Source: Mannheimia varigena
GTDB taxonomy: Bacteria; Pseudomonadota; Gammaproteobacteria; Enterobacterales; Pasteurellaceae
DNA length: 64,000 bases
Assembly: GCF_013377235.1 (NCBI RefSeq)
Contig: NZ_CP016226.1
Location: forward strand, 558,001-622,000
Direction: 5' to 3'
The notes under the pieces were generated by a model. That model worked only from the letters and a program-made list of their open reading frames with translations. It did no database searches and was not told the origin of the DNA. Made by a program: the position numbers and the translations under genes. Positions 17,523-26,403 of the stretch are shown here, piece after piece. The stretch's first letter is position 1. Every line of letters begins with the position of its first letter.

Positions 17523-18011
17523 TTAGCGTAAGCGAAGTTGGCGACGAATATGACGCATCAGTAGGAAAATCCAAGGCCAGAGTACACCACTAATGACTGC
17601 CCCTAATATTTCTTGTGAGTTAAATTCAGCACTATGCAAAATAAATTCAACCACAAAAATAGCGAAACGGATCAGTACAATATATGCCATTACCAATAAA
17701 CTTTGCAGCCAAAGTGATAAATTACGTAAAATAAGGTGGTACTTAGCCACAAAATAAATGGCAATAGACAATATTAATGCGTGAATACCTAAAATCGAAC
17801 CTAAGATCAGATCCCACACAATACCTGCTAAAAAAGCTGTACCGACGCTGATTTTATCAGGCAGTGCTAATGCCCAGTAGATCAGCACCAATACAACCCA
17901 CGTTGGGCGTAAGCCTTGAAATCCAACAGGCCAAGGCATAATTTCTAACACAAAAGCAATCACAAAAATCGCAAGAATAACCAGAATTTGAAAAATTAGG
18001 TTTGTCCTCAT
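17523..18011 (-). CDS. mreD: Rod shape-determining protein MreD
   Basis: A 162-residue inner-membrane protein with about five or six transmembrane helices, part of the elongasome that links MreB and MreC to lateral wall synthesis. The family features PWPVGFQGLRPTWVVLVLIYWALALP and the WDLILGSILGIHAL block are present. Its start codon overlaps the mreC stop codon by one base (TAATG), implying translational coupling. Confidence 0.94.
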   Translation of the reverse strand: MRTNLIFQILVILAIFVIAFVLEIMPWPVGFQGLRPTWVVLVLIYWALALPDKISVGTAFLAGIVWDLILGSILGIHALILSIAIYFVAKYHLILRNLSLWLQSLLVMAYIVLIRFAIFVVEFILHSAEFNSQEILGAVISGVLWPWIFLLMRHIRRQLRLR

Positions 18012-19063
18012 TATTCCGCTCCTTGTTCTATATGATGCTCTTCCACTTCCACATCAGGTTGTGAAGCAGGGTTTTCATTTATTTCTTCTGTATCAATCTG
18101 CTCTTCTTTAGTCTCTAATTGAACTTCTGCTTTCTTATTCGACATTTGTTTCAATCGGTCAAACGGATTTACGCTATTTCGTCTTTCTTCTACAATTTCA
18201 CGCACTTGTTCAGGCGATAGACTTTGACTGTAATTTTTCTCTTCCGCTGTGGGCCAAAGTAATAGTAGATAACGTAAACGGTCAAATGAAGCTAGTGGTC
18301 GTGCAACAATCCTAGCAAACTGACTTTTTGTATCATTTTCTACAGTTTCAACAATAGCAACAGGATAACCTTCTGGGAAACGTCCTCCTAAACCAGACGT
18401 AACCAAAACATCTCCCTTTACAACATCAACGGAACGAGGAAGATTATCAACAACTAATTCATTATTAACTCCTGTTCCATTAACAATACCACGAACATCA
18501 TTTCGTAATACCTGTACAGGGATAGCATGAGTAACATCTGTAAGAAGTAAAATTCGGCTAGATTTTTCACCTACTGAAATAACTTGCCCTACCACGCCCC
18601 GTTCATCAATAATAGGCTGCCCTACAAAGGCTCCGTCCATTCTTCCTTGATTAATCACAACTTGCTGGCGATAGGCATCCATTTCAGCTGCTAATACTTC
18701 TGCAATTTTCTTGTATTCATCTTGGCGAAGAGGAGAACTGAGTAACAAACGTAAGCGCTGATTTTCTACTTTTAACTGATCAAGTAACAAAAGATCTGCA
18801 CTTTTTTCTCTAAGTTGTTCTTTCAATAAATTATTTTCAAGCTGTAATTTATTATTATCAATAAAATTACCACTTACTCCATCCAATATAGATCGAGGTG
18901 TATTTGCGAAATAATATAGCCCGCTTACCGCTGTTTCTAACATATTACGCACTTGGATCATCAATGAACTACGGCCATCAGACACAATCAATAAAATTGA
19001 AAGTATAACAGCAATAATCAAACGCATTCCTAGAGAAGGGGACTTAGCAAAAATTGGTTTCAT
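18011..19063 (-). CDS. mreC: Rod shape-determining protein MreC
   Basis: A 350-residue periplasmic scaffold of the elongasome with one N-terminal membrane anchor (about residues 12-27). A coiled coil at about residues 65-105 (NNKLQLENNLLKEQLREKSADLL, given here only as a region) is followed by the two beta-barrel domains (about 115-275). The tail after about residue 285 is unusually rich in Glu, Gln and Lys and looks disordered, a common variable extension in this family. It lies between mreB, 104 bases upstream, and mreD, with which it overlaps by one base. Confidence 0.94.
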   Translation of the reverse strand: MKPIFAKSPSLGMRLIIAVILSILLIVSDGRSSLMIQVRNMLETAVSGLYYFANTPRSILDGVSGNFIDNNKLQLENNLLKEQLREKSADLLLLDQLKVENQRLRLLLSSPLRQDEYKKIAEVLAAEMDAYRQQVVINQGRMDGAFVGQPIIDERGVVGQVISVGEKSSRILLLTDVTHAIPVQVLRNDVRGIVNGTGVNNELVVDNLPRSVDVVKGDVLVTSGLGGRFPEGYPVAIVETVENDTKSQFARIVARPLASFDRLRYLLLLWPTAEEKNYSQSLSPEQVREIVEERRNSVNPFDRLKQMSNKKAEVQLETKEEQIDTEEINENPASQPDVEVEEHHIEQGAE

Positions 19064-19167
19064 CAGAGATATACAATATGAAATTTATTGGGAACATATA
19101 ATGAAAATTGACAATAGACTCAAATCCATTGCCAACTCTCACATCAATATCTTTTTTAAAGAAATGA

Positions 19168-20220
19168 TTACTCATCAATGCTAAACACATCACCACCATG
19201 CATATCTATCATTTCTAATGCTTTACCGCCACCACGTGCTACACAAGTTAATGGATCTTCTGCAACGACCACTTGAACACCGGTTGAATCAGACAGTAGA
19301 CGATCTAAGTTATGTAATAATGCCCCACCACCAGTGAGAACCATACCTCGTTCAAAAATATCAGCCGCTAATTCTGGAGGACATTGCTCTAGTACTGATT
19401 TAACAGCTTCAACAATACCATTTAGAGGTTGTTCAATAGCTTCCAATACATGTCTTGAATTTAATTCAAAAGTACGCGGTGCACCTTCTGATAAGTTATG
19501 ACCATGAACTTCTATTGTTTTAACGTCATCTTCAGATTCTATCTTAGCTGTAGCAATCTCTTGCTTAATTCTCTCAGCAGTTGCTTCACCGATTGCAGAA
19601 CCGAAATGACGGCGAACATAAGCAATAATAGCTTCATCTAATTTGTCACCACCGATACGAACGGAAGTTGAATAAACAATACCATTTAAAGAAAGCACCG
19701 CAACTTCTGTTGTACCACCACCAATATCAATCACCATTGAACCCATAGCTTCGTGAACAGGTAAACCTGCACCAATTGCAGCCGCCATCGGTTCTTCAAT
19801 TAAGTAAACTTCTCGAGCACCGGCACCAATAGCTGATTCTTTAATTGCACGACGTTCTACTTGCGTTGCACCTGCAGGTACACAAACTAACACACGTGGG
19901 CTTGGGCGCATAAAGTTGTTACTATGTACTTGTTTAATAAAATGTTGTAACATTTTTTCAGTTACAAAAAAATCAGCGATTACTCCATCTTTCATAGGAC
20001 GAATAGCCATTATGCTTTTAGGTGTGCGGCCTAACATCAATTTAGCGTGAGAACCTACCGCAGCAATACTTTTTAACGATCCCATTCTATCTTGACGAAC
20101 AGCAACCACTGAAGGTTCATCTAATACAATACCTTGACCTTTAACATATACTAATGTGTTCGCTGTTCCGAGATCGATTGAAAGATCGTTTGAAAATAAT
20201 CCTAAAAATTTTTTAAACAT
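19168..20220 (-). CDS. mreB: Rod shape-determining actin homologue MreB
   Basis: Forms membrane-bound filaments that guide cylindrical wall synthesis. The 350-residue protein matches E. coli MreB throughout: N-terminal amphipathic MFKKFLGLF, the phosphate-1 loop DLGTANTLVYVKG, phosphate-2 DIGGGTTEVAV and the adenosine motif TGGGALLHNLD. The frame could begin at an upstream TTG, but the ATG at 20220 has GGA seven bases before it and matches homologues. First gene of mreBCD. Confidence 0.97.
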   Translation of the reverse strand: MFKKFLGLFSNDLSIDLGTANTLVYVKGQGIVLDEPSVVAVRQDRMGSLKSIAAVGSHAKLMLGRTPKSIMAIRPMKDGVIADFFVTEKMLQHFIKQVHSNNFMRPSPRVLVCVPAGATQVERRAIKESAIGAGAREVYLIEEPMAAAIGAGLPVHEAMGSMVIDIGGGTTEVAVLSLNGIVYSTSVRIGGDKLDEAIIAYVRRHFGSAIGEATAERIKQEIATAKIESEDDVKTIEVHGHNLSEGAPRTFELNSRHVLEAIEQPLNGIVEAVKSVLEQCPPELAADIFERGMVLTGGGALLHNLDRLLSDSTGVQVVVAEDPLTCVARGGGKALEMIDMHGGDVFSIDE

Positions 20221-20332
20221 AAAAAAATCCGTCAAAATAAAAAATGAGTTAAATCACGCACATTCAATAGTGCGAACATTGCTGTTAATATATCAAAAAA
20301 TAGCCCTATTCAGCAATGAAAAATTTTGGCTG

Positions 20333-20962
20333 TTAGAAAATTTGCTGTATCAATCGGTAAGCATAAATCAGCAAACTAAAAGCAATAAAATACATAATCA
20401 AGCCTGTAATTGCATCTAAAATTTGCCAAGTTCTGCGTTTCGCAAAATAAGGGGAAAGTAAACCAGCTCCATAGCCTACACCAAAGAACCAGAGGAATGA
20501 GCAGACCAACGCACCAGCTAAAAACAGCATTTTACCGTCAAAGTCCAATTTTCCACCAATACTTCCTACAATCACAATGGTATCAATATAGACGTGAGGA
20601 TTTAAGAATGTAATCGCAAAGGTAACCATTAAAGCTTTTTTTAGGCTTTTAGCATTTTCCCCACCTGCAACAAGATAATCTCCGCTTTTAAATATGCTAA
20701 TAAATGATCGGCTGCCATAAGTGAATAAAAAAATAGCCCCTAAGAGCGAAATAATTAAGCTGAGAATAGGTAATTCCGAAATAAGAGTACCTAGCCCTAA
20801 TACACCAATAGTCATTAAAAATACATCGCCTAAAAAGCAAACAAGAGCAATCCAAAAAACGTGTTGTTTTAAAATCCCCTGCTTGAGTAAAAAGGCATTT
20901 TGTGCCCCGATAGAGACAATCAATCCAAAACAAACAATAAATCCTTGAATAAAAGTACTCAT
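20333..20962 (-). CDS. argO: LysE/ArgO-family amino-acid exporter
   Basis: A 209-residue inner-membrane protein with about six hydrophobic segments. It resembles E. coli ArgO, which exports arginine: the SIGAQNAFLLKQGI motif near the N-terminus and FLNPHVYIDTIVIVGSIGG in the middle are family signatures. The substrate (arginine, lysine or a toxic analogue such as canavanine) is inferred from the family only. A GAGGA box precedes the ATG at 20962; the frame extends 26 codons further upstream but without family similarity. It lies upstream of mreB on the same strand, with about 110 bases between. Confidence 0.85.
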   Translation of the reverse strand: MSTFIQGFIVCFGLIVSIGAQNAFLLKQGILKQHVFWIALVCFLGDVFLMTIGVLGLGTLISELPILSLIISLLGAIFLFTYGSRSFISIFKSGDYLVAGGENAKSLKKALMVTFAITFLNPHVYIDTIVIVGSIGGKLDFDGKMLFLAGALVCSFLWFFGVGYGAGLLSPYFAKRRTWQILDAITGLIMYFIAFSLLIYAYRLIQQIF

Positions 20963-21062
20963 TTTTTCCTCGAAATCAATTACAGGCGGTCGATTATACA
21001 GAAAATTTTGCAAAAATTCGGTATAATTCACGTAATACATTTAAGCTGAATAGGAAAATTTT

Positions 21063-21710
21063 ATGAACGATACTATCCAACAACCATCTTGTGTTGTTAT
21101 TGCTATTGCTGGGGCTTCTGCATCAGGAAAAAGTCTGATTGCCTCAACTATTTATAAAGAGCTGAAAAATGAATTAGGAACGGATAATATCGGCATTATT
21201 TCTGAAGATGCTTATTATCGAGATCAATCCCATTTAACAATGGAAGAACGCATCAAAACCAACTACGATCACCCTAATTCAATGGATCACCATTTACTCG
21301 TTAATCACCTACGTCAACTAAAACAAGGTAAAGCGATTGAAATTCCAGAATACGATTACACCGAGCACAATCGTAAAACCACAACTAAACACTTCGAGCC
21401 GAAAAAAATCATTATTTTAGAAGGTATTTTACTTTTGACTGATGAAAATATTCGTAATGAGCTGAATGTGTCTATTTTTGTTGATGCCCCATTAGATATC
21501 TGTTTTATCCGCCGTTTACAACGCGATATGGTTGAACGTGGGCGCTCAATGGAATCCGTTATTACTCAATATCGTAAAACGGTCCGCCCAATGTTTTTAC
21601 AATTTATTGAACCATCAAAACAATATGCGGACATTATCGTACCAAAAGGCGGAAAAAACCGTATTGCTATTGATATTCTCAAAGCCCAAATCAAACAGTT
21701 ACTCAAATAG
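21063..21710 (+). CDS. udk: Uridine kinase
   Basis: Phosphorylates uridine and cytidine to UMP and CMP in pyrimidine salvage. The 215-residue protein carries Walker A GASASGKS at residues 17-24, SEDAYYRDQ for substrate binding, and the RRLQRDMVERGRS lid region. It is nine bases upstream of dcd, the same order as in E. coli, so both are probably one operon. The upstream region to the divergent argO gene holds the promoters of both. Confidence 0.96.
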   Translation: MNDTIQQPSCVVIAIAGASASGKSLIASTIYKELKNELGTDNIGIISEDAYYRDQSHLTMEERIKTNYDHPNSMDHHLLVNHLRQLKQGKAIEIPEYDYTEHNRKTTTKHFEPKKIIILEGILLLTDENIRNELNVSIFVDAPLDICFIRRLQRDMVERGRSMESVITQYRKTVRPMFLQFIEPSKQYADIIVPKGGKNRIAIDILKAQIKQLLK

Positions 21711-21719
21711 GAGCGAAAT

Positions 21720-22301
21720 ATGCGTTTATGCGACACCGATATTAAACGTTACTTAGATGAAGGTATCATAAGCATTACCCCTCGTCCTTCTAATGACAAA
21801 ATTTCTGGAGCAACCGCAGATGTGCGTTTAGGTAATTCATTTCGTGTTTTCCGTGAGCATAAAACGCCTTACATTGATTTGAGTGGCCCACGTGAGGAAG
21901 TTGCAGCTCAACTAAATAAAGTGATGAGTGATGAAATTATTATTAGCGATAACGAAGCCTTTTTCCTACATCCTGGCGATCTTGCTCTTGCTACTACGCT
22001 TGAATCAGTCAGCTTACCTTCCAATATTGTCGGCTGGTTAGATGGGCGCTCCTCACTCGCAAGGCTTGGTTTGATGGTTCACGTTACTGCTCATCGAATT
22101 GACCCAGGTTGGGAAGGGAAAATTGTCTTAGAATTTTTCAATGCAGGGAAATTGCCTCTTGCCTTGCGCCCTAATATGGCAATTGGTGCATTAAGTTTTG
22201 AAATATTAAGTGGAAATGCTGAAAAACCATACAATGCTCGTAAAGATGCAAAATATAAAAATCAACAAAGTGCTGTTTCTAGCCGAATTAATCAGGATTA
22301 A
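21720..22301 (+). CDS. dcd: dCTP deaminase
   Basis: Converts dCTP to dUTP, the main source of dUMP for thymidylate synthesis. The 193-residue length equals that of E. coli Dcd. The signature LDGRSSLARLGLMVHVTAHRIDPGWEGKIVLE contains the catalytic glutamate (of the WEG..LE segment) and the nucleotide-binding RSS. A GGAG box (tagGAGcg) precedes the ATG, and the gene directly follows udk. Confidence 0.96.
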   Translation: MRLCDTDIKRYLDEGIISITPRPSNDKISGATADVRLGNSFRVFREHKTPYIDLSGPREEVAAQLNKVMSDEIIISDNEAFFLHPGDLALATTLESVSLPSNIVGWLDGRSSLARLGLMVHVTAHRIDPGWEGKIVLEFFNAGKLPLALRPNMAIGALSFEILSGNAEKPYNARKDAKYKNQQSAVSSRINQD

Positions 22302-22397
22302 TTTAAAAATTTTAATTAAATACTACCGCTTGCAACGGTTATTTAGCTGTGTTACATTCAAAGTGCATTAATCAAAAACATACATAAGGAGATTACT

Positions 22398-22556
22398 ATG
22401 TTACATTATGCTGTAGTATTTTTTATCATCGCCATCGTGGCAGCATTCTTTGGTTTTGGCGGCATAGCTGGAAGTGCAACTGAAATTGCAAAAATCCTAT
22501 TTTTCGTCTTTTTGGTTCTTACCGTTATTTCTTTCTTATTCAAACGAAAAAAATAG
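22398..22556 (+). CDS. ytjA: DUF1328 family small membrane protein (YtjA-like)
   Basis: A 52-residue protein with a strong ribosome binding site (AAGGAG, seven bases before ATG). It has two transmembrane helices (about residues 4-17 and 32-47) joined by the conserved glycine-rich turn FGFGGIAGSATEIAKI, the hallmark of the DUF1328/YtjA family (compare E. coli FGGLAGTAAGAAKI), and ends in the basic tail KRKK. The function of the family is unknown. It stands between dcd and metR and has its own terminator. Confidence 0.88.
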   Translation: MLHYAVVFFIIAIVAAFFGFGGIAGSATEIAKILFFVFLVLTVISFLFKRKK

Positions 22557-22579
22557 AAAAGCGAATTACTGAATTTTAT

Positions 22580-22612
22580 AGAACACAGCATTTTGCTGTG
22601 TTTTTATTTTTT
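22580..22612 (+). terminator. Terminator after the DUF1328 gene
   Basis: AACACAGCA at 22582-22590 pairs with TGCTGTGTT at 22594-22602 around TTT, followed by TTTATTTTTT. A standard Rho-independent terminator, convergent with metR. Confidence 0.88.
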
Positions 22613-22637
22613 ATATAATTCTAAATATTAGACTATA

Positions 22638-23564
22638 TTACTCCAATACCAGTAAACCAGGTAAAGTGGCAAAACTTTGATCTTTAACGGTATTGTGAAA
22701 ATCATCTAAGTAGGCAAGAGTGGAGTCTGTTTCACGAACTGCTCCATAGAGATTGCTATATAAACCTTGTTGCGTAATTTTGCGTGCAACTACATAGCCT
22801 CTGTCCAAATAAGGTTTAACTGCCCAATAAGGCAAAGCTGCCACCCCTCGACGGCTTGCTACAAGCTGAATAATAGCAATTGTTAATTCACTATTACGGC
22901 GAGTTACTTTAATCCCCGCAGGGTTTAGCACTTTACGCAGTAAGTCAAGCATATCATCTGGCACAGGATATGTAATGAGGGTTTCATCTTTGAAATCTTC
23001 TGCTTCCCACACTTCTTTTGCTGAAAGTGGGTGATCTTTCGAACAAATTCCCACCATTTCATAAGAAAAGAGAGGCTTACAAATAATGCTTGAATTATCC
23101 TCAACTTCCGACACAATCGCCAAATCTGCCCTATGACTTAATAATAAGCCTACTGTATCCGTATGGAAGCCCGACACAATATCCAACTCCACTAATGGCC
23201 AATGCTGGCGAAAGGTATCCATTGCAGGCATTAACCAGTCGAAACAAGTATGGCACTCCACCGCTACACGTACTTCGCCCACCTCACCTTGTTTTACCCG
23301 AGCCAAATCAAGCTCCGCTTCGATCACTTGTGGCAAAATATTGTAAGCAAGACGAATTAAACGTTCCCCTGCTTGAGTAAAGCGAATAGGAGAGCTTTTA
23401 CGTTCAAACAAGGTGAGATCGTATTGATCTTCAAGCAGTTTAATTTGATGGGAAAGGGCGGATTGGGTTAAATGTACACGTTTCGCCGCCAGTGACACAC
23501 TACCGCTCTCTTTTAAGGCAATCAGTGTTCGTAAATGGCGAATTTCGAGGAAAATGGGTTTCAT
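22638..23564 (-). CDS. metR: LysR-family regulator MetR
   Basis: A 308-residue LysR-type regulator. The N-terminal helix-turn-helix (about residues 20-45, SVSLAAKRVHLTQSALSHQIKLLE as a region) precedes an effector domain. The VAVECHTCFDWLMPAMDTFR block matches MetR (E. coli IAIECHSCIQWLTPALENF), and LPYWAVKPYLDRG also matches. MetR activates methionine-biosynthesis genes with homocysteine as coeffector. It lies downstream of asd but the gap between them holds a USS hairpin, so the two are probably separate units. Its targets metE and metF are not in this window. Confidence 0.92.
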   Translation of the reverse strand: MKPIFLEIRHLRTLIALKESGSVSLAAKRVHLTQSALSHQIKLLEDQYDLTLFERKSSPIRFTQAGERLIRLAYNILPQVIEAELDLARVKQGEVGEVRVAVECHTCFDWLMPAMDTFRQHWPLVELDIVSGFHTDTVGLLLSHRADLAIVSEVEDNSSIICKPLFSYEMVGICSKDHPLSAKEVWEAEDFKDETLITYPVPDDMLDLLRKVLNPAGIKVTRRNSELTIAIIQLVASRRGVAALPYWAVKPYLDRGYVVARKITQQGLYSNLYGAVRETDSTLAYLDDFHNTVKDQSFATLPGLLVLE

Positions 23565-23610
23565 AATTTATTCATCTAAAAGTGAAAAAAGATGAAAAGA
23601 ATTATAACAA

Positions 23611-23657
23611 ACAAGCGGTCAAATTCTGCAAAAAATTTACAAAATCTGACCGCTTGT
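23611..23657 (-). terminator. Opposed USS pair between asd and metR
   Basis: ACAAGCGGTCAAATTCTG at 23611-23628 can pair imperfectly with the stretch ending in GACCGCTTGT at 23657. On the minus strand the hairpin follows asd and is trailed by TTGTT. A probable terminator for asd built from two uptake signals. Confidence 0.65.
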
Positions 23658-23675
23658 AAGCGCTATAAAAACAAA

Positions 23676-24791
23676 TTATTTAGTTAATTGCACCAAAATA
23701 CGGCGAACCGGCTCTGCTGCACCCCATAATAATTGGTCGCCCACGGTGAATGCCGCTAAGTATTCACCACCCATCGCTAATTTGCGTAAACGACCTACCG
23801 GTACGCTTAATGTGCCGGTGACTTTTGCCGGAGTTAATTCACGCAATGTAGTTTCTTTGTCGTTTGGAATCACTTTCACCCATTCGTTGTGAGCAGCGAT
23901 AATTTGCTCGATTTCTGCTAATGGGATATCTTTTTTGAGCTTGATAGTGAACGCTTGGCTGTGGCAACGCAATGCACCGATACGCACACATAAACCATCA
24001 ACCGGGATTGGATTTTCGCTTAAACCTAAGATTTTGTTGGTTTCAGCGTAGCCTTTCCATTCTTCTTTGGTTTGTCCGGTTTCCGGAAGTAATTTGTCGA
24101 TCCAAGGAATTAAGCTGCCACCTAATGCTGCTCCGAAGTTTTCGGTTGGGAAATCATCTGCACGCATTTTTGCGGTAACTTTGCGTTCAACCTCTAAAAT
24201 TGAAGAGGCTGGATTTGCTAATTCAGCTTGTACAGAATCACGCAATTCGCCCATTTGTGAGAGCAATTCACGCATATTTTTCGCACCAGCACCTGAAGCT
24301 GCTTGGTAGGTTGCAACAGAGACCCATTCCACTAAATCTTTTTCGAATAAGCCGCCGATTGCCATTAACATTAAGCTAACGGTACAGTTTCCGCCTACGA
24401 AAGTTTTAATACCGTTTTTTAAGCCTTCTGAAATCACGTGTTGGTTTACAGGGTCTAACACGATAATTGCATCATCTTTCATACGAAGTGCTGAGGCTGC
24501 ATCAATCCAGTAGCCGTTCCAGCCACTTTCTTTTAATTTTGGATAGACTTCGTTGGTGTAATCACCACCTTGGCAGGTCACGATGATGTCTAATTTTTTT
24601 AACTCTTCGATATCAAAAGCGTTTTTTAACTCGCCAGCATCTTTGCCTGCAAAAACCGGGGCTTTTTGACCCGCTTGTGAAGTGGTGAAGAAAATCGGGT
24701 TGATGTTGGCGAAGTTATTTTCTTCCACCATACGATCCATTAAAACAGATCCCACCATTCCACGCCAACCAATAAAACCTACATTTTGCAT
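23676..24791 (-). CDS. asd: Aspartate-semialdehyde dehydrogenase
   Basis: NADPH-dependent reduction of aspartyl phosphate to aspartate semialdehyde, the branch point to lysine/diaminopimelate, threonine and methionine. The 371-residue protein has the N-terminal nucleotide motif VGFIGWRGMVGSVL, the catalytic Cys136 in FVGGNCTVSL, and the substrate histidine in RCHSQAF. It is the E. coli-type (gammaproteobacterial) form. Diaminopimelate supply makes it essential for wall synthesis. It is divergent from sodC and has a single-gene arrangement. Confidence 0.96.
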   Translation of the reverse strand: MQNVGFIGWRGMVGSVLMDRMVEENNFANINPIFFTTSQAGQKAPVFAGKDAGELKNAFDIEELKKLDIIVTCQGGDYTNEVYPKLKESGWNGYWIDAASALRMKDDAIIVLDPVNQHVISEGLKNGIKTFVGGNCTVSLMLMAIGGLFEKDLVEWVSVATYQAASGAGAKNMRELLSQMGELRDSVQAELANPASSILEVERKVTAKMRADDFPTENFGAALGGSLIPWIDKLLPETGQTKEEWKGYAETNKILGLSENPIPVDGLCVRIGALRCHSQAFTIKLKKDIPLAEIEQIIAAHNEWVKVIPNDKETTLRELTPAKVTGTLSVPVGRLRKLAMGGEYLAAFTVGDQLLWGAAEPVRRILVQLTK

Positions 24792-24884
24792 TATGTTTGC
24801 TCCTAAAATAATTGTTATGAATAATTATGAATAAATACAAGATTTTTATTGAAAAATCAATGTTTTTTATTGATTTACAAAATT

Positions 24885-24913
24885 TTGACAAAATTTAACC
24901 ACTATGGTTAAAA
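24885..24913 (+). promoter_or_regulatory. Candidate promoter of sodC
   Basis: TTGACA at 24885-24890, 17 bases, then TTAAAA at 24908-24913 gives a perfect -35 and a fair -10, followed by a leader of about 35 bases and an AAGGAAG ribosome binding site. Confidence 0.55.
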
Positions 24914-24954
24914 TAAAGTGCCAATCACGGCTTATCTATGAAAAAGGAAGTCTT

Positions 24955-25494
24955 ATGAAAATGAAAACAGCACTAGCAATCGCATTAGGTTCTTTATTCA
25001 GCTTTTCAGCAGCAGCCACAGAACCAGCAAAAATTGTTGTTCAAGTTCAACAACTAGATGTAGAAAAAGGCAATAAAGATGTTGGTACAATAGAAATTAC
25101 TGAATCTAAATACGGCTTAGTATTTACCCCAAATTTAAAAGATTTGACAGAAGGCTTGCACGGTTTCCATATTCACGAGAATCCAAGCTGTGATGCAAAA
25201 GAAAAAGATGGAAAACTCACAGCAGGTTTAGCTGCTGGTGGACACTGGAATCCTAGCAAAGCAGAACATCACGGCTTCCCGTGGTCTGATGATGCTCATT
25301 TAGGCGATTTACCAGCATTAACGGTTTTACACGATGGTACATCAACAAACCCTGTATTAGCGCCGCGCTTGAAAAAATTAGATGAAATTAAAGGCCGTTC
25401 ATTAATGATTCACGCTGGTGGCGATAACCACTCAGATCACCCTGCTCCACTTGGCGGTGGCGGTGCTCGTATGGCATGTGGTGTAATTAAGTAA
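24955..25494 (+). CDS. sodC: Periplasmic Cu,Zn superoxide dismutase
   Basis: Dismutates superoxide in the periplasm, protecting against the phagocyte burst. The 179-residue precursor has a signal peptide cleaved after about Ala21. Copper and zinc ligands are all visible: His72 and His74 (HGFHIHE), His97 (GGHWNP), His105 or 106, His115, Asp118 (HLGDLP) and His153 (IHAGGDNHSDHP); Cys79 and Cys175 form the conserved disulfide. The frame could start at 24904, but AAGGAAG six bases before the ATG at 24955 and the signal peptide fix the start. It is closed by a terminator. The poly-His N-terminal copper-binding extension of some Haemophilus SodC proteins is absent. Confidence 0.95.
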   Translation: MKMKTALAIALGSLFSFSAAATEPAKIVVQVQQLDVEKGNKDVGTIEITESKYGLVFTPNLKDLTEGLHGFHIHENPSCDAKEKDGKLTAGLAAGGHWNPSKAEHHGFPWSDDAHLGDLPALTVLHDGTSTNPVLAPRLKKLDEIKGRSLMIHAGGDNHSDHPAPLGGGGARMACGVIK

Positions 25495-25508
25495 TATAAA
25501 AAATAATG

Positions 25509-25545
25509 AAGTGCTAGTTTTTTATTTATTCTAGCACTTTATTTT
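25509..25545 (+). terminator. Terminator after sodC
   Basis: AAGTGCTAG at 25509-25517 pairs with CTAGCACTT at 25531-25539 around a 13-base AT-only loop, followed by TATTTTT. Confidence 0.85.
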
Positions 25546-25584
25546 TAATTTAGACTAACCTGTTTTATTTAATCGAGAAACACC

Positions 25585-25887
25585 ATGTCGAATTTAAAGA
25601 AACTATCCCAACCCAAAAACTCTCGAAAAATTATTCCTGAACAAATACATTTTTCTTTAAATTCTCCAGTTTACATTCCTCTTTTTTTAGCTGACCGTAC
25701 ACTAAAAATCCAAGCAGTATGGCAATTAGAGTTAGAAAATGGTAAACGTGATTCTGGAAAAGTGAAGCGTAATCGAATTCAATTATCTAATTTACCAAAA
25801 GGTATTCATAAATTAATTCTGATTGTAGGTAAACCTTTACTATTAAAAAGCGCAAGTATTTATCAATGTCAAATAAATGTCTCCTAA
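25585..25887 (+). pseudogene. Small ORF resembling the MalQ N-terminal beta domain, possible gene remnant
   Basis: The 100-codon frame has no strong ribosome binding site. Its region VWQLELENGKRDSGKV...LSNLPKGIHKLILIVG...YQCQINVS resembles, by memory, the N-terminal beta-sandwich of 4-alpha-glucanotransferase MalQ (a W-L-L...EDG...G.V....LP.GYH.L.L pattern ending in a C-x-V-x-V strand). It ends with TAA where MalQ would enter its catalytic barrel. The same frame is open again from there to 26166 but with AT-rich sequence that is not MalQ-like. I read it as a possible malQ remnant left by deletion; an intact small protein of unknown function is the alternative. Confidence 0.4.
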
Positions 25888-26370
25888 TATTATTTTGAGA
25901 TTGAAAGAATATTAAAATTATTTACCTTGAGAAAGGTTTATGTTTTATTTATCAATAATGTATTTTTAAAAAATACATTTTTTGAATTTTTAAAAAAAAG
26001 CCTTAATAATTATTTTAAATTCTCTATATACTTAATGCTTATTTCTTATTTTTGGGGAGGAGTATTTAATAACGATTTAAGGTTACCCAATATTGGTGTA
26101 TTGTACAGAGAGAACTATGATATTTATCTGCTAATTATTGTTGAGTTTATTACTCAAACAGAATAATCATACCAAATTAATTCAGCATTTAATTTTGGTT
26201 TGAGGATAAATGTTTTATTACAGCCTACATATTTATAGGGGTAAGTATTTTAGGAAATATTGGCAAAAGAGCGGTTTTATGTGCTTTTTACCAACTATTT
26301 CCTATATGCTTTTTATCTAAAAAGCTTTTAAGGCGTAATCACCTTCATATACACTGGTTTTTATTTACTA
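25888..26370. other. AT-rich gap without a convincing gene
   Basis: This gap of almost 500 bases between the possible malQ remnant and the isc terminator is visibly more AT-rich than its surroundings. It contains one TTG-initiated frame, 25927-26166 (79 codons, Phe/Tyr/Ile/Leu-rich), in the same frame as the ORF before it. I do not accept it as a gene: there is no ATG, no matched ribosome binding site and a composition typical of translated AT-rich DNA. The stretch looks like decayed sequence. Confidence 0.5.
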
Positions 26371-26398
26371 TTAAAACTTAAACTTAATACTTTAAGTT
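26371..26398 (-). terminator. Terminator of the isc operon
   Basis: AACTTAAA at 26375-26382 pairs with TTTAAGTT at 26391-26398. On the minus strand it follows the iscX stop codon within a few bases and is trailed by TTTTAATAG. The stem is all A/T apart from one pair, so termination may be partial. Confidence 0.55.
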
Positions 26399-26403
26399 CC
26401 TTT

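Noticed and set aside
23566..23600. MetR box in the metR upstream region
   Set aside because: TGAA-like pieces occur (ATGAATAA, TGAAAAG) but no TGAA-N5-TTCA palindrome is present.
25927..26166. 79-codon TTG-initiated frame after the possible malQ remnant
   Set aside because: It lacks an ATG and a ribosome binding site, and its Phe/Ile/Tyr/Asn-rich composition is what AT-rich non-coding DNA gives.
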